This document shows, one piece after another, positions 22,749 through 34,854 of a DNA stretch of 64,000 nucleotides. Position 1 is the first letter of the stretch. Each line of letters begins with the position of its first letter. Both the position numbers and the translations under genes were made by a program. The notes under the pieces are model-generated. The model had not been told where the DNA came from and did no database searches. It was given only the letters and a program-made list of their open reading frames with translations. The DNA comes from Siphonodentalium dalli (Eukaryota; Mollusca; Scaphopoda; Gadilida; Siphonodentaliidae). The stretch is from the NCBI GenBank assembly GCA_032622095.1, contig CP136061.1:63741127-63805126 (forward strand). Reading direction: 5' to 3'.

Positions 22749-24501
22749 CTTTGAAAGAGCGATGTAGCCTTCGGTCAAAGTCATAATTTGGTTCCAGGGT
22801 CACATTGGCTGCATCCTTATGCTGATTTCCTGTTTTATGTTGAATAAGGATAGAGTTTGTCATATGGGTTTCCTTGCAGCTTTTATTCTGATTTTTCCAG
22901 TCAATATTATCTGCGACATGTGTTGTATAGAGGCCACTATGTATATTAGAAGGAATAATTGAATTCTGTTCTTTACTCCACTCTGCCCATTTGTCATCAA
23001 TGAACATAGTCTCTGTATATGATATTCCATGACCCAGATGATGTAGAATATTCACAACTTCACTTGATCCTGTCTTTGAATGAATTGTAAGGGACACAAG
23101 TACTTGGTCAAGGGATGGTTGAGCACCTGGCAGTAGAAACTGGATATCTTGGCATATCTGATTGATCTTTGTTGCTTTCTGTTCGCTAAGTTGAATCTGA
23201 TCATCTTTTGTCAATGGTGCATTGGGGTTCACAATCCAGCTTATCAACTTGAACAGACCACCATTGACATGCCTCATCTCACTGATTAATGTTTGTGGAG
23301 TTGGAGGCCACGGCATGTGCTCTCGAGTTTCCCTTACAGAAGAGTTTATCGTTCTTCCCATGTTCTTGATGGAAACAGATTTTGAAATTCCATTACCCAA
23401 AGTGTAGGATTCAATACAATTGCCTGTGAAAGATATGTCAGTAGAGAAAACATACACTGAATTACGTGCGCCTGTAGAGTTTGTAGGATAGTGAAATTTG
23501 AGTTTGTCTTCAAACTTGTTACTTAGTTTGTTCTTGAGGTCAGTACTTCTGGAAACTAAAAGTCTCTCACATATTTCTTTGTAGACACTCGTCAGCTGAC
23601 TCATTGTATATATTTCTTGTCTATTTATGATGTGGATTTTAACCAATTGACAAAGTTCATCAAATGCCTCATCTTTCTTATATATGTCACCTGAACATTC
23701 AGGATTTACCATTTTCCACTGTGCACTTCTGAATGCAGCATAGCAGAATGCATGGTATGCAACATCCGCAGCCAGCAGCGATTTGACAGATAGCGTAAGC
23801 AATATTCTCTTAGCTCCTTCCACAAATTTTGTGTTCCTTTCCACATGAAGTTTTGAAAACTGACTCAGAGTTTTTTCAGCTTTATCTGTAAGACATATTG
23901 TTCGGACTGGGATGAGTCTGCCTTTACAGAACTTAGTTTGATAGCATATTATACATTGCTTTTGGTCTTGCTCTTTCCATCCTGAAGAATAGCTTAATTG
24001 TTTTCTCATTCTAAGTCTTGGACTCTCAGTATCACATACAGCATCAACACTTTCAACATCAGCATTAACTGGTGTTTTCGTTTCAATGTGGGTGGGAGAT
24101 TTTGGCAATTTTTCACAAGAGATCATGCAAGATTCCTTGAAGAATTGTCCTTTGCATGACTTGTGAGCCAGTTTTTCATGTTCTGGTGTCCAATTGACAA
24201 GATTATACACACTGTTGTACTGATGATTGTAGTCTCTCCATCTTAAAGCAAATTCTTTGAATCGATAAACATCTCTGATGTGTTCAAAATTTGCTCTTTT
24301 GGAATTCTTTTTTCCACAGCTAACAAAACAAATCTGACATGTGATTCTTCCATGACAAACATGAGTCACTGAGAATTTTGGTTCAGGAAGGCAAATAACC
24401 TTGTTATCACTTTTAGAAACTATAATGCCATCACCACTTTCTTGTGATGACTCAATTGTTGAAGTTATGATTTCCTCCGTTTTCAAAACATGTGCTTTCA
24501 A
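22749..24501 (-). CDS. Transposon protein, zinc-binding N-terminal exon
   Basis: An uninterrupted 584-codon exon from ATG (24501) to the donor at 22749. Two CxxC...HxxC modules are visible: C55xxC58 with H113xxC116, and C183xxC186 with H250xxC253. These are plausible zinc-binding, perhaps DNA-binding, modules, the second with the LLAADVAYHAFCY pattern common in this family of invertebrate proteins. The remainder, with phrases such as MPWPPTPQTL and VSLTIHSKTGSSEVVN, is family-like but of unknown role. Upstream of the ATG lie 180 bp to the right inverted repeat, which probably contains the promoter. Confidence 0.8.
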
Positions 24502-24680
24502 AACTTTTTGGAAGGAAGTTGTTTAAAATATGGAATAGGAACTGGCTCAATATTTGTGGGAATATACTAAAACTTGGATTCACTGAACCAGACATATTGT
24601 ATGTTGTAGTTTTAATTTCAGAACATGTTTGGAGGAGATGGTGATGTAAATATTTGCTAACTTACTGTTAAGTGTTATAA

Positions 24681-25198
24681 TTTCTGAAACAAGATATGAT
24701 TTTAGACGTTTTTGAAATTATAGCCCAATGGGCCTAAGAGACTCAAATTGAACAGAGATTCTCACCAACATGCCTCCAGACAGGTATTCCATATTGAAAC
24801 ATTGTTTGGATGCAAATAATAGCCATACAAATGGTAGGAACATATTAGAATACAATGACACATATTTACGACAATTATACGGGGGCAATTTTTTTAAGAG
24901 GTTCAAGGTGGCCCCTAATCTGATAAAACCCTGTTATTTTGTGGCTTAATATATTGGAAGAGGTTGTTTTTATAAAGTTAAAGAAGATTACATGAAAAAT
25001 AAACTTTCAATTGGGTCATAAGACCACTGGAGTACGAAAACCCCAAAATTGGGGTTCAGGCCCCTAAAAAGTTAATTTGGGCACCATTTATCAAAAATCG
25101 GTCGGCACCATCAAATTCCTCATCGAAAAGTAATATAGAAACCACATCAAACAGAAAGTGGTTGACCTTTCCCTAAAGAGCCCGGATGTGAGACCGAC
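24681..25198 (-). repeat. Right terminal inverted repeat of the nuclease transposon
   Basis: Reverse complement of 19002-19520 with about 98% identity by eye. It ends GGATGTGAGACCGAC, followed by TTAATGTA. Confidence 0.9.
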
Positions 25199-25690
25199 TT
25201 AATGTATATATATGCCAAGTTTCAGAGAATTGAACAGGAAGTGAAGAAGTATAAGCTTGCACAAACTGACAAAATTACGTACATTGCTAATCATTTCTAA
25301 GTTGAAAATGGGGGTGACTATAGTGAAAAATCCTCGATGGAATCATAGTTGCAGGTGCACAGTTTCTGATGATGGTCAATAAGTGTGCCAAGTTTAAAAT
25401 AAATTGACCAATAAATGAAGTAATATACAAGCTCGGACAAAATTACAAGGTTTAATACAAACAAATTTCTAAGTTGAAAAATGGGAATAACTGCACTAGT
25501 AAGTCAGACAGACCTCATAATCGCAGGTGCCCAGGTGCCCAGATGCCCATGCTCCTGAATATATAAGCCATGTTTTTTTTTAAATGACTAAAAAATGAAG
25601 GAATAAAGCTTGGAAAAGTTGCGTCAACTGTAACTAATTTCAGAGTTGAAAAAAAGAGAATAACATTGTGGGCGGAGCATTGACATTACT
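25199..25690 (+). repeat. Array of about 170-bp units
   Basis: Units share TATGCCAAGTTT or GTGCCAAGTTTAAAA, AATTGACC, GCTCGGACAAAATTAC, TTTCTAAGTTGAAAA and CGCAGGTGC. Related to 7330-7735. It abuts the end of the 6.2-kb transposon, so the transposon may have inserted into or beside this array. Confidence 0.6.
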
Positions 25691-25821
25691 GTCAGGCACA
25701 TACAATATTCATTTTGTTACTGTGTCTTGGTGCAATTGACTACTTAATTCTTTTGAATCAGTATTTATGTTTATAGCTAAGGTAGTAATACTATATTTAC
25801 TATTTGCCTTTCTTAATCGTT

Positions 25822-27488
25822 CACTGCCAATCGCGACTATAGTTGAATTACCCATACACTGCCAATCGCGACTATAGTGGAATGACTCATACTCTGCCAA
25901 TCGCGACTATAGTCGAATTACCCATACACTGCCAATCGTGACTATAGTTGAATTACCCATACACTGCCAAATGTGACTATAGTGGAATTACCCATACACT
26001 GCCAATCGCGACTATAGTGGAATTATCCATACACTGCCAATCGCGACTATAGTGGAATTACACATACACTGTCAATCGCGACTATAGTGGAATTACCCAT
26101 ACACTGCCAATCGCGACTATAGTGGAATTACCAATACACTGCCAATCACGACTATAGTTGAATTACCCATACACTGCCAATCCCGACTATAGTGGAATTA
26201 CCAATACACTGCCAATCACGACTATAGTGGAATTACACATACACTGTCAATCCCGACTATAGTGGAATTATCCATACACTGCCAATCACGACTATAGTGG
26301 AATTACCCATACACTGACAATCACGACTATAGTGGAATTACACATACACTGCCAATCACGACTATAGTGGAATTATCCATACACTGACAATCACGACTAT
26401 AGTGGAATTACCTATACACTGTCAATCGCGACTATAGTGGAATTATCCATACACTGCCAATCGCAACTATAGTGGAATTACCCATACACTGCCAATCGCG
26501 ACTATAGAGGAATTACCCATACACTGCCAATCACGACTACAGTGGAATTACCCATACACTGCCAATCGCGACTATAGATGAATTACCCATACACTGCTAA
26601 TCGCGACTATAGAGGAATAACCCATACACTGCAAATCGCAACTATAGTGGAATTATCCATACACTGCCAAATGCGACTATAGTGGAATTACGCAAACATT
26701 GCCAATCGCGACTATAGTGGAATTACCTATACACTGCCAATCACGACTATAGTGGAATTACCCATACACTGCCAATCACGACTATAGTGGAATTACCCAT
26801 ACACTGCCAATCACGACTACAGTGGAATTACCGATACACTGCCAATCGCGACTATAGTGGAATTACCCAAACACTGCCAATTGCGACTATAGTGGAATTA
26901 CACATACACTGCCAATCGTGACTATAGTGGAATTACTCATACACAACCAATCACGACTATAGTGGAATTACCCATACACTGCCAAATGTGACTATAGTGG
27001 ATTTACCCATACACTACCAAATGCGACTATAGTGGAATTACCCATACACTGCCAATCGCGACTATAGTGGAATTACCCAAACACTGCCAATCACGACTAT
27101 AGTGGAATTACCCATACACTGCCAATCACGACTATAGTGGAATTACAGATACACTGCCAATCACGACTATAGTGGAATTACACATACACTGCCAATCACG
27201 ACTATAGTGGAATTACCCATACACTGCCAATCACGACTACAGTGGAATTATCCATACACTGCCAATCACGACTATAGTGGAATTACCCATACACTGCCAA
27301 TCACGACTACAGTGGAATTATCCATACACTGCCAATCGCGACTATAGTGGAATTATCCATACACTGCCAGTCGCGACTATAGTGGAATTATCCATACACT
27401 GCCAATCGCGACTATAGTGGAATTACCTATACACTGCCAATCGCGACTATAGTCGAATTATCCATACACTGCCAATCGCGACTACAGT
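25822..27488 (+). repeat. 35-bp minisatellite, about 48 copies
   Basis: The unit is CCCATACACTGCCAATCGCG plus ACTATAGTGGAATTA, repeated in strict 35-bp register. Variation concentrates on a few positions: TCGCG/TCACG/TCGTG/TCCCG, ACTATAG/ACTACAG, CCCAT/TCCAT/CACAT. No unique spacers exist between copies, so this is not CRISPR-like. Function unknown. Confidence 0.97.
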
Positions 27489-28464
27489 CATAATTTCATA
27501 CTACACATAAACCACTGCACTCCTGGGGGGGTCCATTCCTAATTTTTGTCACCTTTGATATGGGAATTGTATTTTTCGGTAAAGTGTCCTATAAACTGTG
27601 GAGATGAACAAAATATGGGACCAATGTCGTCGGAGTACAGTCCGTATTGAAACAAACTTCATGTACCCGCCACACATGAATGAGATAGATGATTTGGGTC
27701 GTGTCGTCAGTCTTGACATATTCGGTAAGTTATCATGATTTGTCTGTGTGTTGAGGGAAATAGCATTCCTAGCAGCATGCTGTAGTCAAGTTTAACACCA
27801 TTCGATACCACACATGGTCTTAATACAGTCCGTGTAAAAACAAACGTGCGAGTCAGTTAACATGTGCATACATTGAAAATGCATTATAATTCCAGCTGCA
27901 ATTAGTGTCTTGGTACAGTCAGACCCAAAACATGTCTTTGTTATTGAAATACAACTGAGATATGTTGCAGCAAGACATTCGTTTCTGGTCACGTGACCAA
28001 TTACATATCACGATATGGCATTGATACCTGTTATGAACCGAGCTTATATGCGTGGATCACCAACCTTCCCCATCAGAAATATTTTCCGAAGCATATGGTG
28101 ACCTTGTGGTGACCTTGGCCTGGTCATTTGGGTGCTATCTGATAGCTTGGATATATGTCAACCCACATGTGAAGTTTCATCAACGAATATCTTTTACTGA
28201 AGAATCTATAGCTTGACGACCATTTATACCTCGAAAAACTAATAATACATCTAAAATGAATGGCAGTGGGAAGGTTGTTTGTGGTGCTGCCTGGCAATGA
28301 AAAAGTTAAAGGATATCACCGGTGTATCTTTTCTCAGTCATTATCGATGCCCGCTAATCCACTGAGCACGTTGCCGAAAAGATAGGCCGCCCGTAACTGA
28401 AGTTATGCCTTTTCAATGACAACTTATCCGTTTTGCTCTATCACCTATTTTCAATCTACATGTA
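27489..28464. other. Intron stretch, nothing recognised
   Basis: No coding exon, terminal repeats or tandem structure identified. Confidence 0.35.
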
Positions 28465-29181
28465 GAGTAAAACCTCTCCAAACCAGACCCTCTATAAACG
28501 AATCCCTCTCCATACCGAACAATTTGTCTGGTTGCGAATTCACCCAAGGGCATTCTCACTAGAAATTATCTCTATAATCTGGAAACTCTCTATATCAAAC
28601 ATCGGATGGCTTTTCTAGTCCATAAGTGAACGAATACATTAATTTTTACCTCCGAATACATACTTGACGCTGAGCTCTTATTGGCTTTGGTGAAAACTGG
28701 GGATCCTTTATTAGTTTAAATCTCTGGTCTAGAATAAACTCTGAGCGGTCATTTTTAGGTTGAGACAGGTTGATTAAAACGGTATTGGTGACAATACACT
28801 GCCATCGTGTACTGTTAGGAAGCTTCATTGGTGTTTAGTTTGGACAGTGGTTGTAAAAATAAGAGACCACCTCAGCGCGATGATTGATGTAAAAACATAG
28901 TGTCGGTGCTCTATTCTCCGTGAAGTCACCATTGTTCACGCAATGTGTGAAATAAGCACAGTTAACTAATGACACCTTCTGTTATAATCCAGTTCAAAGC
29001 ATTCGCCAAACAAAGACACGCTAATTAAATCCGGGGGTACGTATATTCAACAGTACGAAACTACAAATTTTCATTCTTGCTTCCGGCCTTGAGAAGGTTC
29101 GTCTGCCAGCGCTCCACGCTAATCCCTTGAGCGGTTCGTGACTTTTTTTGTCAGACTTGGTTTTGAATTAGGCTTAGTCCA

Positions 29182-30014
29182 ATGGAGCGTTTTCCCAGCC
29201 AAATTTGCAACGCTTTGGAGGGCTTCCAATCGGCCTATTGTGTGCGTTGGTCTATCCATGCACATAAGGGTCGGTTGGATGTGGCCTTGGAGTTCAGCGT
29301 CGCACCCTCTATCAGCAGCGGCTCGGAGAAGACGAATACCAAGACCACAGCTGGAGGGGCTCCACAGAAAAAGAAGAAAAAGAAGAAGAGTCCGGGACAC
29401 CGTCGCAGGGATGCCAGGTGGATTAAGAGGAAGGCTGAGAGATGCCCAGCTACCTCCCACTTGGTCCTTTCTGCACAGCACCCTGGACAGGACCCACTCC
29501 TGGATGCCGCATCCACTGACTTGCCATCCCAGAGGTCGACTGAGAACATCCAGACAGCCTATGCAGTGGATGCGGTGTCGACTGATAACACCACCACAGC
29601 AGGAGCCGACTGATGTCACCCCGGCGGTTCCTGCGTTGGAACAGTCTAACGCCGAGATGGGACCGGATTCTCCACCACAGAAGGAGGACTCTTTCACCGT
29701 CCTGAGACGCCGAGGTACGAGCCGGAGTCTCCACCACCCAGGGAGAGAGAACCACCAGACATTGACCAACTGATACAAGATTTAAAGGACCGGATCATAG
29801 GAATAGCTCATCAATTCACAAAGGCCGAAAAAGAACTCGTCCATAACCGGATCATCTACACGGAAGACGACGCCTCGGATCCGGATACAGTTGAGATCAA
29901 AATTCACCACTCAGACACCAGCACATCTCCCTCGGATACCTCTTCGTCAGCACCACCACCGGCGAAGAGGCACAAGAAGAATTGCTTTTTTTTCTTCTTG
30001 TTGTTCTTTGAATA
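29182..30014 (+). pseudogene. ORF1-like transposon remnant, frameshifted
   Basis: Coding-like composition continues over three frames: MERFPSQICNALEGFQSAYC... with a run of eight lysines and SPGHRRRDARW to about 29600, then TDVTPAVPALEQSNAEMGP to about 29700, then PETPRYEPESPP and DIDQLIQDLKDRIIGIAH to PPPAKRHKKNC near 29970. Basic, proline-rich ORFs of this type accompany retrotransposons in marine invertebrates, by my recollection of the style rather than a domain match. At least two frameshifts break it. A (ATC)n-like tail, TTATCATCATCAT, lies at about 30091. Confidence 0.5.
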
Positions 30015-31003
30015 AAAGCTGAAAATGAGGGGTTAGGGAAAGGGTCATTCGACCCTTTCGAAGATCCCGGGGTTAGCCCCCCAAAGCACCTTATCATCAT
30101 CATACAATACATGTTCTACATTAATACATGTATTGTGAATTGTCAGCAACATTTTCAAATCATCATAAAATTTATCGTCTCCAGTTTTATCTATATACCG
30201 GTACTTGTATTATGTCTTATTAATATACCATGTTTTAATTCTTATTATTACACACTTAGACGTGATTTATAAGGATTTCTTGGTGAGTTAAAAGTGATAA
30301 TGTCACACCTGTGAATTACGTCACCGATGAGAGCACGCGATTTTGGACAGTTCCGCTCTAAGCCGGAACTATTTTCACTTTCTGCGTCTCAAATATGGTT
30401 GAAGTTGAACAGAAACGAACTGCTAACGATGATGCAGAAGCAGTTAATAAACTGGTAAAATGAAGAAGAATCTTACCTATTATCGACTCCGATGATTCGG
30501 ACGATGTCATATATATATTCCAATCAAATGATTAATTGTTCATATTCCATGTGAACAATTAATTTATCCAGTTCCGAGCTGAATTTCCACGTGTTGCTCC
30601 TCGAGAGTTTGTTTACGTCGATGATTAAAATATCGTCACTTCGAAACTTATCTTTCTACTTTTAGCACGATTTCCAAACATTTCCTGTATGAACCAACAT
30701 TATTTACACACACCATCAGAATCTTCACAATATCCCGTTCCAAGTGCCATGCTTGTTCGTCAGAATAAACACAATTTTTACAGAAAATTTCCGAAACTTT
30801 AAAAAATGAATCGCATCAAATTATGAGGTCAATCGGTATCGTTACATCACAATTATTTAAATTATGTGTCCATCCGCGTAACTGCACGCGCAACTGTACG
30901 TTGGGGTTCAAAATGGGAGAATCAGCTGATCTGGGCTTATTTTGTCACATCTTCTCTTTTGAATTAGCAACTTTTAGTGGTTGAAAGTGTGTAATAAACA
31001 GAA

Positions 31004-31100
31004 TAATCAATTGGTTTCGATGATTACATGACATAATTCACTCGGGTAGCCAGGCTCCCCTCATGAATTATGTCACGTAATCATCGAAACCAATTGATTA
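31004..31100. repeat. Foldback with ~37-bp arms
   Basis: TAATCAATTGGTTTCGATGA at 31004 returns as TCATCGAAACCAATTGATTA ending at 31100, continuing inward through ACATGACATAATTCA / TGAATTATGTCACGT. The loop is about 22 nt. Lies within the pogo-like element. Confidence 0.8.
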
Positions 31101-31302
31101 CTCTCTATTTATACCATGGTCTATCTATGTTATTTATATTTTATTCAGTAATTTATTGAATAAACTTAAATTCAATAATGAGTGTGTTGTGCTTGGACAA
31201 CTCTTAGTAACGACGTCAATACATTCCGATTGTAGTGCGATTTTCTATAATCCGAAGAGAAGGGCCGGTCCGAAGTGTGTTCGGTTTGGAGAGGTTTTAC
31301 TG

Positions 31303-32199
31303 TATTTCGTTTTAATCCTATAAAGTTTGATTTAGCCAAATTACCTGCCAATTTTCAGTGCTATTATCAGCAATTTGGCCCAATTTGTTTAATAATAGTA
31401 TGCAGTGTGATTTGTTTCTATTATGCTTGATACTTGGTCGCAATAATATCAAAGAGCTTGCCATATATAGATACACTGACTTGGGACCCGTGGGATGCGG
31501 CTCGTGGTTGATTGGTTACAAAGTGGTGTGTCTTTCATAGCTGACAGTTGTTTAAAGTGGATTAATCCAGTTATTGCCAACACAAATCTATTTTAACCAT
31601 GTGCGTAAACTGCGTTGAATCAGTCATATTTTTTATCCACCATGCCCTTCTGGTGCATGAGTTAATTGACTTAGAAGTTAAATGGAGTAGAGTGCGTACC
31701 GACCACCATGTTTAACTTTGATAAATAGTTTGTTGATAAATATAGTTGTATGCTCGCGATGATTGCAAGTCACGGCAGTATTTCTTCACGTAGATTTTAA
31801 TAGCGAAGGGTTTCGTTAACGAACATTTTGGATACCGCTTCTTCTTCGTTTCCCTAATATGTTTTGATCGCCATTTTCCCAAATTTCATTAAAAATACTT
31901 TCCATATTTCCATCCAATACTGATAAACGTAAACTAGCTATGAGTGCCGTCGACTACGTATATTATCATGACAATTAATATATGTTGATAACTCATGCCA
32001 ATTATATTCATTTCCAACAAAATCCACTGGTCATCCCCCCAAAACAATTGTAGACTTGTCGACTTTCCGATGGGTCGTTCGGTTAGTAGAAACAGTTAAC
32101 TTTTTTTTTTTTTTAAATCGGCAATAAAATGGTTGCAGTCGGCGCTTTTTCCATGGGTCGTTCTGGTTAGTGGAGACACGGATATTCTTTTAGGCCTTT
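31303..32199. other. Intron stretch, nothing recognised
   Basis: AT-rich sequence with a poly-T run near 32101; no exon or repeat ends identified. Confidence 0.35.
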
Positions 32200-32356
32200 T
32201 AAGAGAATACATTGGCCCAATAATATCTACATTGACCTTGTAAGCCAGTGCATTCTATTATATATGTGAGGCGTCTTATGGGAGACTCACATATAAGAGA
32301 ATGCACTGGCACAGGATCTTTAATGCTGCACCAGCACAGCTCTCATCATGAAATGG
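32200..32356. mobile_element. TTAA MITE family 1, decayed copy
   Basis: AGAGAATACATTGGCC, CCTTGTAAGCCAGTGCATTC, ATAAGAGAATGCACTGGCAC and TGCTGCACCAGC are shared with 14158-14379 and 38932-39132. The right end TCATCATGAAATGGTTAT has lost the TTAA. Confidence 0.65.
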
Positions 32357-32663
32357 TTATCGGATAATAACCACATAATATTAGTATTTAACAAAATTGA
32401 TCGGAATTGAGTATGTTTGATATAATGGGGTTACTTTTGCCAGATGTTGCTACAGACATGACATAAAGCTCAGTCTGTCAGGAGTTTCTAATGACTTGCA
32501 TAATGTTTCATATCAATATTTCTTCAACTCATGTTCCTCTGAGGATTTTCTGTGATTCAAGGAGATAAGCTGAAAAGGCTCAAACGGTGGCATAAACACA
32601 AGTTTTGCATAACTACAGACAAGAAATTTTACATATCATCTTCACAACCTAAATATATTACAA

Positions 32664-33362
32664 CTAGCAGGTTAGCCCGCCACTGGCGGCAATCGTCAGA
32701 AACATGACAATTTTTAATTTTTGTAATTAATTTTTGTAATTAATTTTTTAATTTTATTTTTTGTTTTTCAATGAGTTAATTGTGCCTTTTTAATTTTTTA
32801 ATTTAATATTTTGTTTTTCAATTTTACCCGATTTGACCTTGAATTGATCATTTTCAAGGTCAAGGTCAGGTCGGTGTCACAATTTAACCTGTCCATGACA
32901 CTTCCCGTAGGTAGCAAGTTTGAGCTCAATCGGTTCGAGTCTATAAAGGACACACACATATATATCATTTGTGGGTACCCGTTTCAAGGTGAAGATCACC
33001 TCGGGCGGAAAAAACTGACCCGATGAAAATCTCCCCCGTTCCTAGAAAGCCCTAAGTACGTAAGAATCACACAACACGCTCATGTCTGGATACAGTCAAG
33101 CTCACATCCGGACCCAGATGTAAGAATCACATTACACGCATACGCTCTTTATCAACGACACTGCGGATACGAACGCTCTTTAACTATCACGCGATTAACC
33201 CCACAGTGCCAATTTTTTTGACTGGGAGTGGAGAATGGGTGCTGGGAGCTTTTCCAAAACGATGCGACGACCATTCCCGTGGCGTTTTACCCTTAGATAG
33301 GAAGCAGCCGTTTTCGATTCTATAAAGTATATATATAGGGAAGTCTCAAAATATGTAGTAGA
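32664..33362 (-). mobile_element. Helitron-like element, minus strand, copy A
   Basis: Read on the minus strand, it starts TCTACTACATATTTTGAGAC (33362) and ends with hairpin GCCGCCAGTGGCGGGC, nine bases, then CTAG (32664). A 5' TC, a 3' hairpin near the end and CTAG are Helitron hallmarks. It is non-coding. Its 5' end abuts the CTAG of copy B. Confidence 0.75.
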
Positions 33363-33900
33363 CTAGCAGGTCCCATGGCTTTGTTCAAAAAAGCAATTGC
33401 AACAGCTTCCGAGACACGTGTGCTGAACCTAGGTGTAAAATTTTGTTGAAATCCGCCAGTTTTACCCGATTTTACCTTGAGTTGATCATTTTCAAGGTCA
33501 AGGTCAAGTCGGGGTCACAATTTGACCCATCCATGACACTTCCCGCACAAAAGTACTCATATGTAGCAAGTTTGAGTTCAATCGGTTCGAGTCTATAAAG
33601 GACATACACATATATATCATTTGTGGGTACCCGTTTCAAGGTCAAGGTCACCTCGCACGGAAAAACTGACCTGACTCGTCGTGTATATAGACGCTCTTTA
33701 TCAACAACACTGCGGATACGAACGCTCTTTAACTATCAACGCGATTAACCCCACAATGCCAAGGACGGTGACTGGGAAGGGAGAAGCGGTGCTAGGAGCT
33801 TCTCCAAAACGCGACGACGACATTGTCCGTGGGATTTTACCCTTAGATAGGAAGTTTGAGCTCAATCTGTCCAGCCGTTTTTCTATTCTATAAAGTAAAC
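33363..33900 (-). mobile_element. Helitron-like element, minus strand, copy B (5' truncated)
   Basis: Its CTAG end (33363-33366) lies directly against copy A. The body shares GAGCTCAA, GGTACCCGTTTCAAGGTCA and TAAAGAGCG-type phrases with the plus-strand elements at 59.5-64 kb. The usual TC...TATATATTTTGAG 5' end is absent near 33900. The CTAG-proximal part (33367-33420) matches 63690-63760 of the array. Confidence 0.65.
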
Positions 33901-34320
33901 CATGGTATATGCAGTCTCTGTCCACCAAGCAGGGCGTATAAGTTTATTTGTAACTAAACAATAGGCGAGTGTTGAGATGTGGAAGAAGAGCCTAAATTAG
34001 CCTGACATTATGCTATGGACTTGTTAGCTATAACTCATCACATCCCAGCAGTTCACTGATCAACAGTTACGACGTGAACATTTTCAAAGATAAAAAATAA
34101 TTCATGGGTGGTTGACTTTCCAAATGAAAACAAAGTTTCCATCATGAACTTCAAATATGATATCATGTATATACATCCTGAGCTTGTTTTTCCAGAAGTT
34201 GTTGGTACGCAAACAAATTTTATTATCTCAAGTTCATAATGTTAGTTTAATAAGTCTTTAAGTTATCAGAAAACATTTATCGTAAGATCAAATAAGATTT
34301 CTAAATAGTTACATACTCAC
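33901..34320. other. Intron stretch, nothing recognised
   Basis: No repeat end or coding signature apart from the donor of the exon at 34321. Confidence 0.35.
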
Positions 34321-34414
34321 ATGTACATACTAATGCTTTTGAGCCTTTAGTTTTCCTGCTTCTTGCATATTTTGTTGCTGCTAAGCATGGTTTAACCGTA
34401 CCTTGTGTCAGAGC
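34321..34414 (-). CDS. RPTP phosphatase-domain exon: N-terminal, KNRY region degenerate
   Basis: The acceptor is atttacttcag and the donor ACAT/gtgagt; phase 0 in, phase 1 out. It encodes ALTQGTVKPCLAATKYARSR then KTKGSKALVCT plus the first base of a Tyr codon. After IYDDQFK of the previous exon it matches KLPQGLIHPHTVALEQKN-KPKNRYKGIIP. The KNRY motif aligns to KGSK. An alternative donor 13 bp upstream (TTA/gtatgt) would break the phase to the next exon. Confidence 0.82.
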
Positions 34415-34501
34415 CTGAAGTAAATATTATTGATAAGAAAGCAAAATATATTAATAACAATTTAAGAATCAATTGGCACAAGTGTCTAAGTCAAGTGAAA
34501 G

Positions 34502-34846
34502 TAGCGACCAGCCTAGATGGCGACTTGGAAGACATCTTCTCCGTAAAATGTGCCATTTCTCTCTATTTTAGTCCCAGGGAGAAGTGACTTCTCTCTCATT
34601 TACCAGTATGCATATATCCAAACAGCATATTTAAAGTATATCTACTGATTATAATGGTGTTCTTACTCACTATAATGGTTTTATTAATGGTCTCTTGAGC
34701 TGCATAATACTTGTTGGATCATAGAAGGGTGACATTGGGTGTAAAATGAACTTTAGCCTTTATGACTTCTACCTGATGACAGCGAGTCCACTTCTTCCTA
34801 ATAACCAAACAGGGAGAAGTGACTGAAACCTCTAGGCTGGTCCCTG
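34502..34846. mobile_element. Short hAT-type MITE
   Basis: Ends TAGCGACCAGCCTAGA and TCTAGGCTGGTCCCTG are inverted repeats; flanks AGTGAAAG (34494-34501) and AGTCAAAG (34847-34854) match at 7 of 8. Ends and the internal GGGAGAAGTGACTTC are shared with the element at 42334-43197, so both belong to one hAT-like family. Confidence 0.72.
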
Positions 34847-34854
34847 AGTCAAAG

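Larger units (their letters stand above)
19002..25198 (-). mobile_element. 6.2-kb DNA transposon with 519-bp inverted termini
   Basis: Inverted repeats of about 519 bp (19002-19520 and 24681-25198) start GTCGGTCTCACATCCGGGCT and differ at only about eight positions by eye. Flanks TACATGTA and TTAATGTA agree at 6 of 8 bases, a possible 8-bp target duplication; TTAA is present only on the right. The interior carries one minus-strand gene with a zinc-binding N-terminal part and a FEN1/XPG-like nuclease part. It sits in an RPTP intron, in the same orientation as the host gene. Some Academ-type transposons are reported to carry XPG nucleases, so that superfamily is one hypothesis; I cannot place it firmly. 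Confidence 0.85.
28465..31302. mobile_element. Pogo/Tigger-like DNA element with TA target, non-autonomous or decayed
   Basis: Left end GAGTAAAACCTCTCCAAACC and right end GGTTTGGAGAGGTTTTACTG are inverted copies, each bordered by TA (28463-28464 and 31303-31304). Subterminal CTCTATA-AC words follow the left end, a style typical of pogo-like elements. No pogo transposase frame was found. The interior holds an ORF1-like remnant (29182-30014) and a foldback (31004-31100), which may be nested insertions. Confidence 0.6.

Noticed and set aside
25822-27488. CRISPR-like regular repeats
   Set aside because: The 35-bp copies are contiguous with no unique spacers, and the window is eukaryotic; this is a minisatellite.
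29119-29778. 219-aa minus-strand frame
   Set aside because: It is the antisense of the plus-strand ORF1-like block, whose composition and continuation past 29.75 kb look more coding-like.
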